Source of the DNA: Epilithonimonas xixisoli | GTDB lineage: Bacteria; Bacteroidota; Bacteroidia; Flavobacteriales; Weeksellaceae | Reading direction: 5' to 3' | NCBI RefSeq assembly: GCF_004365655.1 | Contig: NZ_SOEO01000001.1 | Span: forward strand, 620,001 to 684,000 | Length of the DNA: 64,000 bases | Shown here: positions 34,501 to 43,971 of the stretch, piece by piece | How the letters are laid out: each line of letters starts with the position of its first letter | Position numbering within the stretch: position 1 is the stretch's first letter | Program-made: the position numbers and the translations under genes | The notes under the pieces: generated by a model | What the model was told of the DNA's origin: nothing | Database searches by the model: none | The model's input: the letters and a program-made list of their open reading frames with translations, nothing else

Positions 34501-36557
34501 GTGAGATTTTGGTTCAGTCCGAAAATTCGTCGCCAAACAGTCCGCTGAATGTTTCGCTTAAAGATTTTAAAATTGAAACCATCACGGAAATCATCAAAAA
34601 AGATTCTCTTCTGGCGAAAGGAACGATCAACGGAACAGCACAACTGCGAGATTTAAATAAAAATATGACGTTTATGTCGGACATCGATGTTTCGGATTTG
34701 TTCGTTTTCGGAAGTCCGGTTGGAAATCTCGATATCAAAGTTGATAACCAAACGCCCGACGTTCTGAATGCCAATATCGCACTTTCCGGAAACAATAACG
34801 ATGTGAAAATCACTGGAAATTACAACACATCGGCAAGCAGTTTTGATTTGAATCTGGCAATGAATCAACTTCAAATGCAGACTTTGCAAGGCTTCACGAT
34901 GAATGCGATTACGAATACGGAAGGTTTTCTGTCCGGCGATTTAAAAATTACGGGAACGACGACTGCACCGAAGATTTTGGGCGATGTAAAGATGAATAAT
35001 GTCGGATTGATGATTGCGCAAACTGGAAGTGATTTTAGAAATATCAATGATAAAATTGGATTTACAAACCGTGGGATTGAATTTGATAATTTCAAAATCA
35101 ATGACAAAGACGGCAATTCTCTAAGAATCAATGGTCAGGTTTTAACGCAGACGTATAAAGATTTTGCCTTCAATTTGGACCTTGACGCGAAGGATTTCAA
35201 AGTGGTAAATTCTGAGAAATCAAACGATGCAATGATGTACGGAATCTTGGCAATCGACGCAGGATTGAAAGTTCGCGGAAATCTCGATCTACCGAAAGTG
35301 GACGGAAGATTGGCGGTTTCTGAAAATACAGATTTTACGTTTGTACTTCCTCAGTCAAGCCCATCGTTGCAGGAAAGAGACGGAATTGTGGAGTTCATAG
35401 ACCAAGACCAGATTGCATTGAACAAAACGATTAAAACAGATTCTCTGGATTCTCAAACCAACTTCAAAGGAATGGATGTGAGCGTGAATATTGAAGTGAG
35501 TAAAGAAGCAAAAATGTCCATCATCATTGATAAAGCGAACGGCGATTTTGTGAAACTCCAAGGTGAAGCAGATTTGACGGGCGGAATTGACCCTTCTGGA
35601 AAAACCACTTTGGTCGGTGTTTATCAAGTAGAGAAAGGAAGTTATGATATGTCAGTGAGCCTATTGAAAAGGAAATTTGACATTCAGAAAGGTAGCACCA
35701 TTACTTGGACAGGCGAACCAACAACTGCAACGCTTGACATTACGGCGGTTTACAAGTCGAATGTTGCGCCAATCGATTTGGTGGAACAGCAGATGACCGA
35801 TACAGAACTGAACCAATTCAAACAAAGAATTCCGTTCAATACTTTATTGATTTTGAAAGGCGAATTGATGAAACCTCAAATCAGTTTTGATATTACCACA
35901 GACGAAAAAAATAACTCGGTTTCATCTTTGGTGACCGAAACGATTGACGGTAAATTGGCGCAACTGCGAGAGGATGAAAACGAAATGAACAAACAGGTTT
36001 TTGCGATGCTTTTGCTTAACAGATTCATCGGAGAAAATCCTTTCCAAAGTAATTCTGGCGTTTCTGCGGAGACGATGGCGAGACAAAGTGTGAGTAAGAT
36101 TTTGTCTCAACAGATTAATAATTTAGCTTCAGATTTGATCAAAGGTGTTGATCTTAATTTTGACCTTGAATCTTCCGAAGATTATTCCACCGGAACTCAA
36201 AACACAAGAACAGATTTGAATATCGATGTCAGTAAAAAATTATTGAATGATCGTTTGAAAGTGTCTGTAGGAAGTAACTTCGGAGTGGAAGGCGAAGCAA
36301 GACAAAATGAAAACACAACCAATATCGCCGGTGATGTGACCGTAGATTACAGCCTTTCCCGAGACGGACGATATATGCTCCGCGCTTATCGAAAAAATGA
36401 TTACCAAGTGGCTTTGCAAGGGCAAATCGTGGAAACGGGCGTTGGTTTCATCATCACTTTGGATTATAACAAATTCTCTGATATTTTCCGAAAATCAAGA
36501 AGAAACAACAGAGACAGTAAGAAAAAACAAGACAAGGAAGTCGTGGAATTTAAATAA
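31506..36557 (+). CDS. tamB: TamB-like translocation/assembly module protein (non-ATG start)
   Basis: 1683 residues. The N-terminus has one membrane helix (about 26-45) anchoring it in the inner membrane. The rest is a long periplasm-spanning chain of beta strands, and the conserved DUF490/TamB domain occupies the last 400 residues (near KPQISFDITTDE, VSKILSQQINNLASDLIKGVDLNFDLES). TamB-type proteins bridge the membranes and move lipids or assist outer-membrane protein assembly. There is no ATG before about residue 100, so a TTG start is required; 31506 is the first, and 31539 (giving MKKINKGKILRRF) is an equally good alternative. The gene is followed after 55 bp by tamL. Confidence 0.9.
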   Translation: MLTLKIKNKLGLKKINKGKILRRFVRTIISIVVFFILLIFSLRLPFVQNLIKDRAITYLEGKIKTKVSLEKIYIGFPSSVVIENLHLKGQNIDTLLAVKKFDVGLDMWQLMKSKADLTSIDLEGVRANVVRDPKGRFNFDYILDAFATSEKEESPSKPFIISLDKINLKDIGVTFNDQQSKNDIKVYFNSFDTRVKTFDLQNNKYAVNDINLDGLKLKLKQDLIEEVSKNVEEKVDSLNQKKPMQLGLSGIKLTNFNIDYGDDNSKTFAKVLFKELSTKINNLDLQNNAFDVGNVYLTGAKINANLFLPASNANPKEEKTTEVSKNTTQEKAMKVLLGKLIFEDVKVAYNNTAVAPTRSGMDFNHLNFGKMNIDVRDFKMENNGFVGSVKSAEIQESRGLDIQKFNTDFVYSDKEAYLKDLYLQTPKTILRDEVVLNYNSIEQLSSNLGAVKISASIKDSKIGFTDILNLVPTLRNTAPFNKYPNSTLNVNANVRGTVNDLFINELKVSGLDQLRVNASGRIRNAMNPDQLYYDLKIGELASSGKTIFNLVPKGTIPSNISLPSHFSIKGFAKGTTKVVNTNLNLHSTLGNAGISAQVDMRRKNRELYDVKANLQNLQIGKMIQNKDLGAITAQISAKGESFDFKNANANLVGNVQSATYKGYRYQNMNLVGKINRGAYNIVLNSKDPNANLNLTASGVYDEKNPTVKVNGTINKLDLNKLGFYSSPMILAGAIDGDFTSLDPDNLNGYLNLKNFAISDEKEVYPIQEMNLLAVSTPDSNQIKFNSQIADVELNGKYKLTQIFGALSQTVNQYYQFQKPSKEKIDEGQFFTLNANIKNDDLIRKFVPDLKSFETINIVGNYNADSQKIELDAKIPQVLYGTNTLENTNIKITNENQALQYNLDVASLKSESFALNKVNINGDVAENIINYNITTKDDKDATQFLIAGNAKSMNDITEISLNPNGLKLNYMDWTVAENNKIQIGGQGIFADNFRLSNAGSEILVQSENSSPNSPLNVSLKDFKIETITEIIKKDSLLAKGTINGTAQLRDLNKNMTFMSDIDVSDLFVFGSPVGNLDIKVDNQTPDVLNANIALSGNNNDVKITGNYNTSASSFDLNLAMNQLQMQTLQGFTMNAITNTEGFLSGDLKITGTTTAPKILGDVKMNNVGLMIAQTGSDFRNINDKIGFTNRGIEFDNFKINDKDGNSLRINGQVLTQTYKDFAFNLDLDAKDFKVVNSEKSNDAMMYGILAIDAGLKVRGNLDLPKVDGRLAVSENTDFTFVLPQSSPSLQERDGIVEFIDQDQIALNKTIKTDSLDSQTNFKGMDVSVNIEVSKEAKMSIIIDKANGDFVKLQGEADLTGGIDPSGKTTLVGVYQVEKGSYDMSVSLLKRKFDIQKGSTITWTGEPTTATLDITAVYKSNVAPIDLVEQQMTDTELNQFKQRIPFNTLLILKGELMKPQISFDITTDEKNNSVSSLVTETIDGKLAQLREDENEMNKQVFAMLLLNRFIGENPFQSNSGVSAETMARQSVSKILSQQINNLASDLIKGVDLNFDLESSEDYSTGTQNTRTDLNIDVSKKLLNDRLKVSVGSNFGVEGEARQNENTTNIAGDVTVDYSLSRDGRYMLRAYRKNDYQVALQGQIVETGVGFIITLDYNKFSDIFRKSRRNNRDSKKKQDKEVVEFK

Positions 36558-36612
36558 TGAAATTGCTGAGAAATAGCGATAACATTTGATTAAAAACAGT
36601 TAAGAACTACAA

Positions 36613-38961
36613 ATGAAGATCAATCTAAATACATATTGTAAATATTTTTTAGCATCGGGAATTACGGCATTTGTGATGTCTTGTAGCAACACCAAGTTCC
36701 TGAAAGAAGGCGAAATGCTGTATACTGGAGGCGAAGTGAAAGTGGAAAATGACAGCATTTCCAAAAAGGAAAAGAAGGCTTTGAAAAGTGCTTTGGAAGA
36801 AAATCTGACACCCAAACCGAACTCATCTTTTTTTGGATTGAGACCAAAATTGTACGCTTACAACGCAACCAAAGAACCTGAAAAGGAAAAAGGATTGAAA
36901 TATTGGCTCAAGTACAAATTTGGTGAAGAGCCTGTTTTGTTGGGCGATGTTGATAGAGAATTCAACAAAGATATCATCGTCAATTATTCTGAAAACAAAG
37001 GTTATTTCAATGCGAAAGCAAAGTACGACACGGTTTCGAAGAACAAAAAGGCGCAAGTCATTTATACCTTGAATCCTGGTAATCAGTATTTGATTAATAA
37101 GGTTAATTTTCTTCAAGACTCAACCTTAATCAATCAGGAAATTCAGGCAATTAAAGATAAAAGTTTGTTGAAACCTGGAAATCCTTTTGACCTGGAAGTC
37201 ATCAAATCTGAAAGACAAAGAATTGATGATGCGATGAAGGACAAAGGTTTTTATTATTTCAGTCCGGATAATATCATTGTTCAAGCCGACAGCACGGTCA
37301 GTAAAAATCACAAAGTTGAGTTGAATGTCAAACTGAAAGACAACACGCCAAAACTCGCAACCGAGCAATACACGATTGATAAAGTGGTGGTTTTTCCAAA
37401 CTACAATCTTCGCGATGCCAAGCGTGGAAAGTACAGCATTCCGATGAATCCAGATTCTCTGAAAGGCTATGAATACAATGACATTTATGTAGTCGATCCA
37501 GATAAAAAGTTCAAACCAAGAATTTTTGACCGGGCTTTGTATTTTGATAAAGGCGATGTTTACAACAGAAAAGACCATAATTTATCACTCAATAGATTGA
37601 TTAGTTTAGGCGTCTTCAAATTCGTTAAAAATGAATTCATCGTATCAGATTCTTTGAATCACAAGTTTGATGCTTATTATGTTTTGACGCCGAGAGAGTT
37701 ACAATCGTTGCGTTTGGAAGCTTTAGGCAGAACCAACTCTGCAAATTACGCCGGAAGCGAACTGAATCTCAACTGGACCCAACGAAACTTTTTCCGAGGG
37801 GCAGAACAATTCAAAGCGTCTGTTTATGGTGCTTTTGATGTTCAGATTGGCGGGCCTGCAGATGCGGAAAATATCTTCCGAGCTGGAACCAATGCGCAAT
37901 TGTCGATTCCGAGAATTGTGGCGCCATTCAGATTTAATTCGTCAAGTGCGTTTGTGCCTCGAACCAATATTCAGATTGGATATGAGTTCCAAAACAGAAC
38001 GACTTTGTACACTTTGAATACCTTCAATGCATCATTTGGTTATCAATGGAAAGAAAATGTAAGGAAAGAACACGAGCTGAAATTGATTGATGTTTCATTA
38101 ATTTCTCCGGCTAATATAACGCCGAAATTTGAAGATTTAAAGAGAAACAATCCATATCTCCAAAGAGTAACGGATAGACAATTGATTTTCGGACCAACGT
38201 ATTCTTTTACATATTCCACGACGATGCTTCCTCAGAAAAATACTTTCTATTACAAAGGAATGTTGGATTTGGCGGGAAATATCACGGGACTTTTGACTGG
38301 CGCAAATTATAAAAATGGAGACATCAAAAATATCTTCGGTGTTCCATTCAGTCAATATGCGAAGATGGAAAATGACTTTAGATTTTATCATAAATTCTCT
38401 GAGAAAACTTCCTTTGCTTCGAGGTTCATCGGAGGCGTGGCAATTCCTTACGGAAACTCAGAACACATTCCTTTTTCAAGACAGTTTTTTGTTGGTGGAA
38501 GTAACAGTATCAGGGCTTTCCGTGCGAGAACTTTGGGACCTGGAAGTTATGATCCAAGAACTGCCGAAAATACGAGAGCACTTTTTGATCAAGCAGGTGA
38601 CATTAAACTGGAACTGAATGCAGAATACCGTGTGAACCTCTACAAATTCTTGAATGTCGCCGTGTTTGCAGATGCTGGAAATATTTGGTTGATGAACGAT
38701 GATATCGACGAAAATGGAATCAACAGCAGACCAGGCGCAAAGTTTACCAGTGATTTTATGAGTGAAATTGCAGTGGGAGCGGGCGTCGGTTTGCGTTTGG
38801 ATTTCTCAATCTTGGTTTTGAGATTGGATTTGGCGATGCCTCTCAGAGTTCCTTACTATGCAAAAGATGAACGTTGGGTTTTGGATAAAGTTAAATTTGG
38901 AGACGGCAGTTGGAGAAAAGACAATTTGATTTTGAATATTGCGATCGGCTATCCTTTTTAA
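36613..38961 (+). CDS. tamL: TamL, BamA/TamA-type outer-membrane lipoprotein
   Basis: 782 residues. The N-terminus is a lipoprotein signal with lipobox FVMSC (Cys24), which separates Bacteroidota TamL from proteobacterial TamA. POTRA domains cover about 30-370 (YLINKVNFLQDSTLINQE, FNRLISLGVFKFVKN-like). The C-terminal 16-strand Omp85 barrel (about 390-782) has the lid-lock loop motif FVGGSNSIRAFRARTLGPG and ends with an aromatic beta signal NIAIGYPF. It should work with TamB, whose gene is directly upstream, in outer-membrane biogenesis. A terminator follows. Confidence 0.93.
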   Translation: MKINLNTYCKYFLASGITAFVMSCSNTKFLKEGEMLYTGGEVKVENDSISKKEKKALKSALEENLTPKPNSSFFGLRPKLYAYNATKEPEKEKGLKYWLKYKFGEEPVLLGDVDREFNKDIIVNYSENKGYFNAKAKYDTVSKNKKAQVIYTLNPGNQYLINKVNFLQDSTLINQEIQAIKDKSLLKPGNPFDLEVIKSERQRIDDAMKDKGFYYFSPDNIIVQADSTVSKNHKVELNVKLKDNTPKLATEQYTIDKVVVFPNYNLRDAKRGKYSIPMNPDSLKGYEYNDIYVVDPDKKFKPRIFDRALYFDKGDVYNRKDHNLSLNRLISLGVFKFVKNEFIVSDSLNHKFDAYYVLTPRELQSLRLEALGRTNSANYAGSELNLNWTQRNFFRGAEQFKASVYGAFDVQIGGPADAENIFRAGTNAQLSIPRIVAPFRFNSSSAFVPRTNIQIGYEFQNRTTLYTLNTFNASFGYQWKENVRKEHELKLIDVSLISPANITPKFEDLKRNNPYLQRVTDRQLIFGPTYSFTYSTTMLPQKNTFYYKGMLDLAGNITGLLTGANYKNGDIKNIFGVPFSQYAKMENDFRFYHKFSEKTSFASRFIGGVAIPYGNSEHIPFSRQFFVGGSNSIRAFRARTLGPGSYDPRTAENTRALFDQAGDIKLELNAEYRVNLYKFLNVAVFADAGNIWLMNDDIDENGINSRPGAKFTSDFMSEIAVGAGVGLRLDFSILVLRLDLAMPLRVPYYAKDERWVLDKVKFGDGSWRKDNLILNIAIGYPF

Positions 38962-38983
38962 TTGTACAATCAGTTTAAATAAT

Positions 38984-39016
38984 ACAAGAGTGAACCATTT
39001 GGCTCACTCTTTTTTG
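38984..39016 (+). terminator. Rho-independent terminator of tamB-tamL
   Basis: AAGAGTGA pairs with TCACTCTT, extended by inner CC/GG, then six T. Confidence 0.88.
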
Positions 39017-39041
39017 TTCTTAAATTGTTTATATTAATGAA

Positions 39042-39068
39042 AAATGGCCGGAACTTTTCCGACCATTC
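39042..39068 (-). terminator. Terminator of the RND efflux operon
   Basis: On the minus strand AATGGTCGGAA pairs with TTCCGGCCATT (one G-U) around a 3-nt loop, then TTT. It is 47 bp past the stop of the outer-membrane factor gene. Confidence 0.75.
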
Positions 39069-39114
39069 TTGTTACCCGAAAGTAACTTTTAACAAAAAAT
39101 AACTTAAACTTTAT

Positions 39115-40536
39115 TTATTTCCATCCGCCTCCAAGAGCTCTGTAAAGATCAACAATACTGCTGAGTCTTTGTCTCTTGATGGAAGCCAGATTCAATTCTG
39201 CTTGGAGTGAATTTGCCTGAGCTGTTATCACTTCCAGGTAATTTGCCATTCCGCCTTTGTAAAGGAGTTCGGCACTTTTGATTCCGTCTTTCAGCGTCGT
39301 CACTTGTTCCGAAGCTTTCACTTCCTGAGCTTTTAAACTTTCATTGGAAACTAATGCGTCAGAAACTTCGCCAACAGCATTCAGAACAGATTGACGGAAA
39401 GCCAAAACATTTTTTTCTCTTTGGATTTTCGCGACATTCAAGTCGGTTTTCAATTGCCTTTTTTGGAAAATCGGTTGCGTGATTCCTCCCAAAACAGAAC
39501 CGAACAACGAAGCCGGAATCTGAAACCAGTTATCAATTTTAAATGAATTCACACCACCATTTGCCGTGATTTTCAACGCTGGATACATACTTGCCTGCGC
39601 AATTCCTACCAGAGAATTGGATTCCAACAAAACCAATTCTTGCTGACGAACATCCGGACGACGACTCACCATCGCTGCTGGAATTCCGGTCGAAATATTT
39701 TGTGGTAATGATGAATCGGACATTTCAATCGTTCTGCTGATTCTATCTGGATTTTCACCCACCAAAATACTTAATGCATTTTCCTGAATGGCAATATTTT
39801 GTTCCAGTTGCGTGATCAAAAGTTCAGTTGATTCTGTTCTGGCTTTCGCCTGCTGAACGCCCAAAGAAGTCGTTTCGCCACCTTTCCAGATTTTCTCTGT
39901 GACATCCAAAGTATTTTTGCTGAGTTCCAAGTTAGATTTCGCAACATTCATTTGTTTGTCAAGCATCAGCAAATTGTAATAGCCTTGCGCAATCGCTGCG
40001 ACAACTTGAGTTTGGATTGCTTTTGAAGCTTCGTAAGTTTGCAGATATTGAACTCTGGAAACTTCCTGCTGCTTTTTAATCTTTCCCCAAATGTCAGCTT
40101 CCCAACTTAAATTGAAAGCCGCATTATAATCTTCAACGTGGCTTTGTCCTAAAAATAAGTTAAGACTTTGCCCATTCATACTATTTTTGGAAGGCTTCGA
40201 GATTTGTCCCGAAACGCCAAAAGTGATGTCCGGATATTGCAGATATTTTGCCTGAAGTAATCGTTCCTGTGAAGAAGCCACTTGTTTCAAAGCGATTTGC
40301 AAATCGTAATTATTTTTGATTCCTTTCTCGATCAAGTTTTGCAAGATCGGATCTTTAAAGAATTGCCTCCATTCCAAATCTGCAACGCTTGCTGTGTCCG
40401 CTGTAGCCGTATATTGAAACTGTTCTGGCACATCGGGTTTTACTTTTTCTAAAGCTAATTTTGGCATACAGGAAACTGCACCTCCTGCGACGATGATGGC
40501 CACCAAAATATCTTTTATCTTATTTATTGTGTTCAT
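39115..40536 (-). CDS. RND efflux outer-membrane factor (TolC/NodT family lipoprotein)
   Basis: 473 residues. A lipoprotein signal (lipobox GAVSC, Cys23) is followed by two long helical hairpins and short strand pairs characteristic of trimeric outer-membrane factors (TAEVASLE-type WRQFFKDPILQNLIEKG, then NLSWEADIWGKIKKQQEVSR and RRPDVRQQELVLLESNSLVGIAQ). It provides the outer-membrane channel for the pump and adaptor encoded upstream. It is the last gene of the operon; 166 bp containing repeat element A separate it from the pump gene. Confidence 0.94.
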   Translation of the reverse strand: MNTINKIKDILVAIIVAGGAVSCMPKLALEKVKPDVPEQFQYTATADTASVADLEWRQFFKDPILQNLIEKGIKNNYDLQIALKQVASSQERLLQAKYLQYPDITFGVSGQISKPSKNSMNGQSLNLFLGQSHVEDYNAAFNLSWEADIWGKIKKQQEVSRVQYLQTYEASKAIQTQVVAAIAQGYYNLLMLDKQMNVAKSNLELSKNTLDVTEKIWKGGETTSLGVQQAKARTESTELLITQLEQNIAIQENALSILVGENPDRISRTIEMSDSSLPQNISTGIPAAMVSRRPDVRQQELVLLESNSLVGIAQASMYPALKITANGGVNSFKIDNWFQIPASLFGSVLGGITQPIFQKRQLKTDLNVAKIQREKNVLAFRQSVLNAVGEVSDALVSNESLKAQEVKASEQVTTLKDGIKSAELLYKGGMANYLEVITAQANSLQAELNLASIKRQRLSSIVDLYRALGGGWK

Positions 40537-40562
40537 TTATTTTCTTTTATATAATTATTTAG

Positions 40563-40687
40563 AGCATTGTTTTGAACATAGAATCTCACGCAGCCCGACT
40601 TGAACGGAAATCCTTTTTTTGCTTGGGCATTAGCGTTGGCTAAAAAGATTGGGAGTGGAAGGCGGAAAAGCTGCCCAAAACAATGCT
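40563..40687 (+). repeat. Intergenic repeat element A (family R1) with 11-bp terminal inverted repeats
   Basis: Bounded by AGCATTGTTTT (40563-40573) and its exact reverse complement (40677-40687). Inside are CAGCCCGACTTGAACGGA, ATCCTTTTTTT, AAAAAGATT and GGGAGTGGAAGGCGG, then AAGCTGCCC. The same ordered modules recur at 47190-47293 and 53877-54010. It sits between the pump and outer-membrane factor genes and encodes nothing. Confidence 0.8.
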
Positions 40688-40702
40688 ACAAATTTTATCA
40701 GT

Positions 40703-43700
40703 TTAAATATAATTCAAAGCTGCTTTTTCCTTTCTAAGTTTACGTTTCTTTCTACTGGGCATTTTCTCGTGCAGATATTGGAAGATCACGTACATCACCG
40801 GGATGATGAAAATCCCGAAAACTACTCCTGTAAACATCCCACCAACTGTACTGATTCCAATGGAGTGATTTCCTTTTGCAGCCGCACCTTGCGTCCAAAC
40901 CAACGGCAACATCCCAATGATAAAAGCAAATGATGTCATCAAAATTGGTCTTAATCTTAACCTCGAAGCTTGAAGCGCAGATTCAATCAAAGTTTTGCCT
41001 GCTTTTCGTCTTTGAACCGCGAATTCCACAATCAGAATCGCATTTTTCGCAAGCAATCCAACGAGCATAATCAATCCAACCTGAACGTAAATATTATTAT
41101 CGATTCCAGCCAAACCTGTGAAAGCATACACTCCGAAAATACCTGTAGGAATCGTTAAAATAATTGCAAAAGGAAGGATGTAACTTTCGTACTGCGCCGC
41201 CAACAGGAAGTACACGAACAAAATACTTAGAAGGAAAATGAATCCGGTTTGTCCACCCGTTTTGATCTCTTCACGCGTGATTCCTGTCCATTCGTAACCG
41301 TAACCTCTTGGCAATGATTGTTTCGCAGTTTCCTCAACTGCTTTGATCGCATCTCCCGTACTGTAACCAGGTTTCGGCGTTCCATTGATTGTCACGGCGT
41401 TGAAAAGGTTATTTCGAGTCACCGTTTCTGGTCCGAAAGTTCTTTTCAAGGTCACCAAAGTTTTCACTGGAACCATTTCGCTTTGGTTATTTTTTACATA
41501 GATTCCCTCAAGTGAATTGGCGTCGGTTCTGTAAGGAACATCGGCTTGAGCCATCACACGGTAGTATTTTCCAAACCTGTTGAAATCGGAAACGAAACTA
41601 CTTCCGTAATAGATTTGCATCGTTTGCATCAGGTCGGTTACAGAAACACCTAATTGATTGGCTTTATCAGAATCAACTTCAATCGTATATTGAGGATTTC
41701 CTGCGGCATAAGTTGTGAAAGCAAACGCAATCTCCGGACGTTTCATCAATTCGCCAATGAAAGCCTGAGTTGTAGTTCCCAATTGTTCAAAAGAACCGTT
41801 GGTCTTGTCCTGAAGCATAAACTCAAATCCTGAAACGTTACCAAAACCTTGAACAGTAGGGAAGTTGAAGAAGAAGGTACTCGCGTCTTTCACTTGAGAA
41901 ACTTTCCCTGTTAATGCCGCAGCAATCTGATCTGGATCACTCATTGCGCCTCTTTTGTCCTGATCTTTTAGCTTGATAAAACCTGCAGCGTAAGGCGATG
42001 CGTTGGCATTACTGATGAAATTTAAACCGTCTGCTACCCAAAGATGTTTTGTGGATTCTTCTTTGTTGATGATCTTGTCAATTTCTGCAGTGGCTTTGTG
42101 CGTTCTTTCCAATGAACTTCCTGGAGGCGTATTCACAGCGAACAAAACAAAACCTTGATCTTCCGTTGGGATAAATCCTGTAGGCGCTTTATTAATTAAG
42201 AAAATTGTAAACGCCGTTATCAAGACAAGTCCGCCAACACCGACCCATTTATTTTTAATTAAAAATTTAAGACTGTAAATATATTTTCGAGTCATATTAT
42301 TGAAGGCCGCATTGAAAGCGTTGAAAAACCTCGCTCCAAAACCTTTTTTCTGACCGTGCTCGCCGTGTTCACCTTGAGGATTACTTAGTAAAAGAGCACA
42401 TAAAGCTGGACTTAATGTCAATGCATTGACTGCAGAAATTAAAATCGCAATCGCTAATGTAAATGCAAACTGTCTGTAGAAAACTCCTGCTGGACCTTGC
42501 ATAAAGCCAACCGGAACGAAAACCGCTGACATTACCAAAGTGATGGAGATGATTGCTCCCGAAATCTCACTCATCGATTCTCTTGTGGCTTGCTCAACTG
42601 GCAAACCTGTGTGTTCCATCTTGGAATGGACAGCCTCGACAACCACAATCGCATCATCGACGACAATACCAATGGCCAGAACCAACGCAAACAAGGTTAA
42701 CATATTGATACTGAATCCGAATAAATTAAGGAAGAAAAATGTTCCGATAATCGCGACTGGAACCGCAATTGCCGGAATCAAAGTCGATCTAAAATCCTGA
42801 AGGAAAATATAAACCACAATGAAAACAAGTATAAAAGCAATCACCAAAGTTTCCACAACCTGATGGATCGAAGCGTCCAAAAAGTCTTTGGAATTGTACA
42901 TAATGATCGGCTCCACACCTTTAGGAAGCGTTGTTTTCATTTCTTCAACTTGCTTCTCAATCTCCGTAATGATCTCGTTGGAATTGGAACCAGCCGTTTG
43001 TAGAATTGCGAAACCAGCAACTGGTTTTCCATCAACTCTGTTGGATGCGGTGTAGCTGTAAGAACCAAATTCAACTCTTGCTACATCTTTCAATCTCAAA
43101 AATGAACCGTCATTGTTGGATTTGATCACGATGTTTTCGTAATCTGTATTTTGGTTAAGTTTTCCTTTGTATTTTAAAATGTATTCGTAAGTTTCCTTAC
43201 TACCTTGTCCCAATCGTCCAGGCGCCGCTTCAAGATTGCTATTTTTGATGGCAGCAAGAACTTCCTGAGGCGAAAGATTGTTATCAGCTAATCGGTCTGG
43301 TTTCAGCCAAACTCTCATCGAGTAATCTCTGGCGCCGAAAACCTGAGCCTGCGCAACTCCGGGAATACGCTGGATTTGTGGAATGACATTGATTTTCAGA
43401 TAATTCTGTAGGAATAATTCGTCATATTGTTTAGGATCACTACTTGAAAGTCCCATAAACATAATCATACTGTTCTGAACTTTCTGAGTCGAGATCCCAG
43501 CCTGAACAACCTCTTGTGGAAGCTGGCTCATGGCTTTGGAAACTCTGTTTTGAACGTTCACCGCAGCATTATCCGGATCTGAACCTTGTTTGAAAAAGAT
43601 ACTCAAAGTCATCGATCCGTCATTACTGGAATTCGATGTCATGTAAGTCATATTCTCCACACCATTCACAGCTTCCTCGATTGGATTGGCAACAGAACGT

Positions 43701-43873
43701 GCGACAACTTCGGCATTTGCACCAGGATATGATGCAGTTACCTGAACGCTTGGTGGCGCAATGTCGGGGAACAATGTGATCGGCAATTGAAACACCGAAA
43801 GTGCTCCCAATAATAATAAGATGATCGAAATAACCGTTGAGAGTACTGGTCTTTCTATGAATTTTTGTAGCAT
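40703..43873 (-). CDS. RND multidrug efflux pump, inner-membrane permease (HAE1 family)
   Basis: 1056 residues, the normal length for AcrB/MexB proteins. Twelve membrane helices flank two large periplasmic loops. The proton-relay Asp pair is visible in GIVVDDAIVVVEAVHSK, and the first helix reads FIERPVLSTVISIILLLLGA as in HAE1 pumps. The C-terminal end is basic (MPSRKKRKLRKEK). The trimer takes up amphiphilic drugs or detergents from the periplasm and drives them through the outer-membrane factor. It is the middle gene of the adaptor-pump-channel operon, 98 bp after the adaptor gene. Confidence 0.97.
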   Translation of the reverse strand: MLQKFIERPVLSTVISIILLLLGALSVFQLPITLFPDIAPPSVQVTASYPGANAEVVARSVANPIEEAVNGVENMTYMTSNSSNDGSMTLSIFFKQGSDPDNAAVNVQNRVSKAMSQLPQEVVQAGISTQKVQNSMIMFMGLSSSDPKQYDELFLQNYLKINVIPQIQRIPGVAQAQVFGARDYSMRVWLKPDRLADNNLSPQEVLAAIKNSNLEAAPGRLGQGSKETYEYILKYKGKLNQNTDYENIVIKSNNDGSFLRLKDVARVEFGSYSYTASNRVDGKPVAGFAILQTAGSNSNEIITEIEKQVEEMKTTLPKGVEPIIMYNSKDFLDASIHQVVETLVIAFILVFIVVYIFLQDFRSTLIPAIAVPVAIIGTFFFLNLFGFSINMLTLFALVLAIGIVVDDAIVVVEAVHSKMEHTGLPVEQATRESMSEISGAIISITLVMSAVFVPVGFMQGPAGVFYRQFAFTLAIAILISAVNALTLSPALCALLLSNPQGEHGEHGQKKGFGARFFNAFNAAFNNMTRKYIYSLKFLIKNKWVGVGGLVLITAFTIFLINKAPTGFIPTEDQGFVLFAVNTPPGSSLERTHKATAEIDKIINKEESTKHLWVADGLNFISNANASPYAAGFIKLKDQDKRGAMSDPDQIAAALTGKVSQVKDASTFFFNFPTVQGFGNVSGFEFMLQDKTNGSFEQLGTTTQAFIGELMKRPEIAFAFTTYAAGNPQYTIEVDSDKANQLGVSVTDLMQTMQIYYGSSFVSDFNRFGKYYRVMAQADVPYRTDANSLEGIYVKNNQSEMVPVKTLVTLKRTFGPETVTRNNLFNAVTINGTPKPGYSTGDAIKAVEETAKQSLPRGYGYEWTGITREEIKTGGQTGFIFLLSILFVYFLLAAQYESYILPFAIILTIPTGIFGVYAFTGLAGIDNNIYVQVGLIMLVGLLAKNAILIVEFAVQRRKAGKTLIESALQASRLRLRPILMTSFAFIIGMLPLVWTQGAAAKGNHSIGISTVGGMFTGVVFGIFIIPVMYVIFQYLHEKMPSRKKRKLRKEKAALNYI

Positions 43874-43971
43874 AAGAAGTTTAGTTTTTGTTGAGCCGTT
43901 AAACTGTGAATTTGTAAAATCGTTTTTGGATTCAACGATTCAACAGTTTTACAAATCGACAATTTAACGTA

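Noticed and set aside
40649-40933. 94-codon plus-strand frame
   Set aside because: It starts inside repeat element A and runs antisense through the conserved end of the pump gene.
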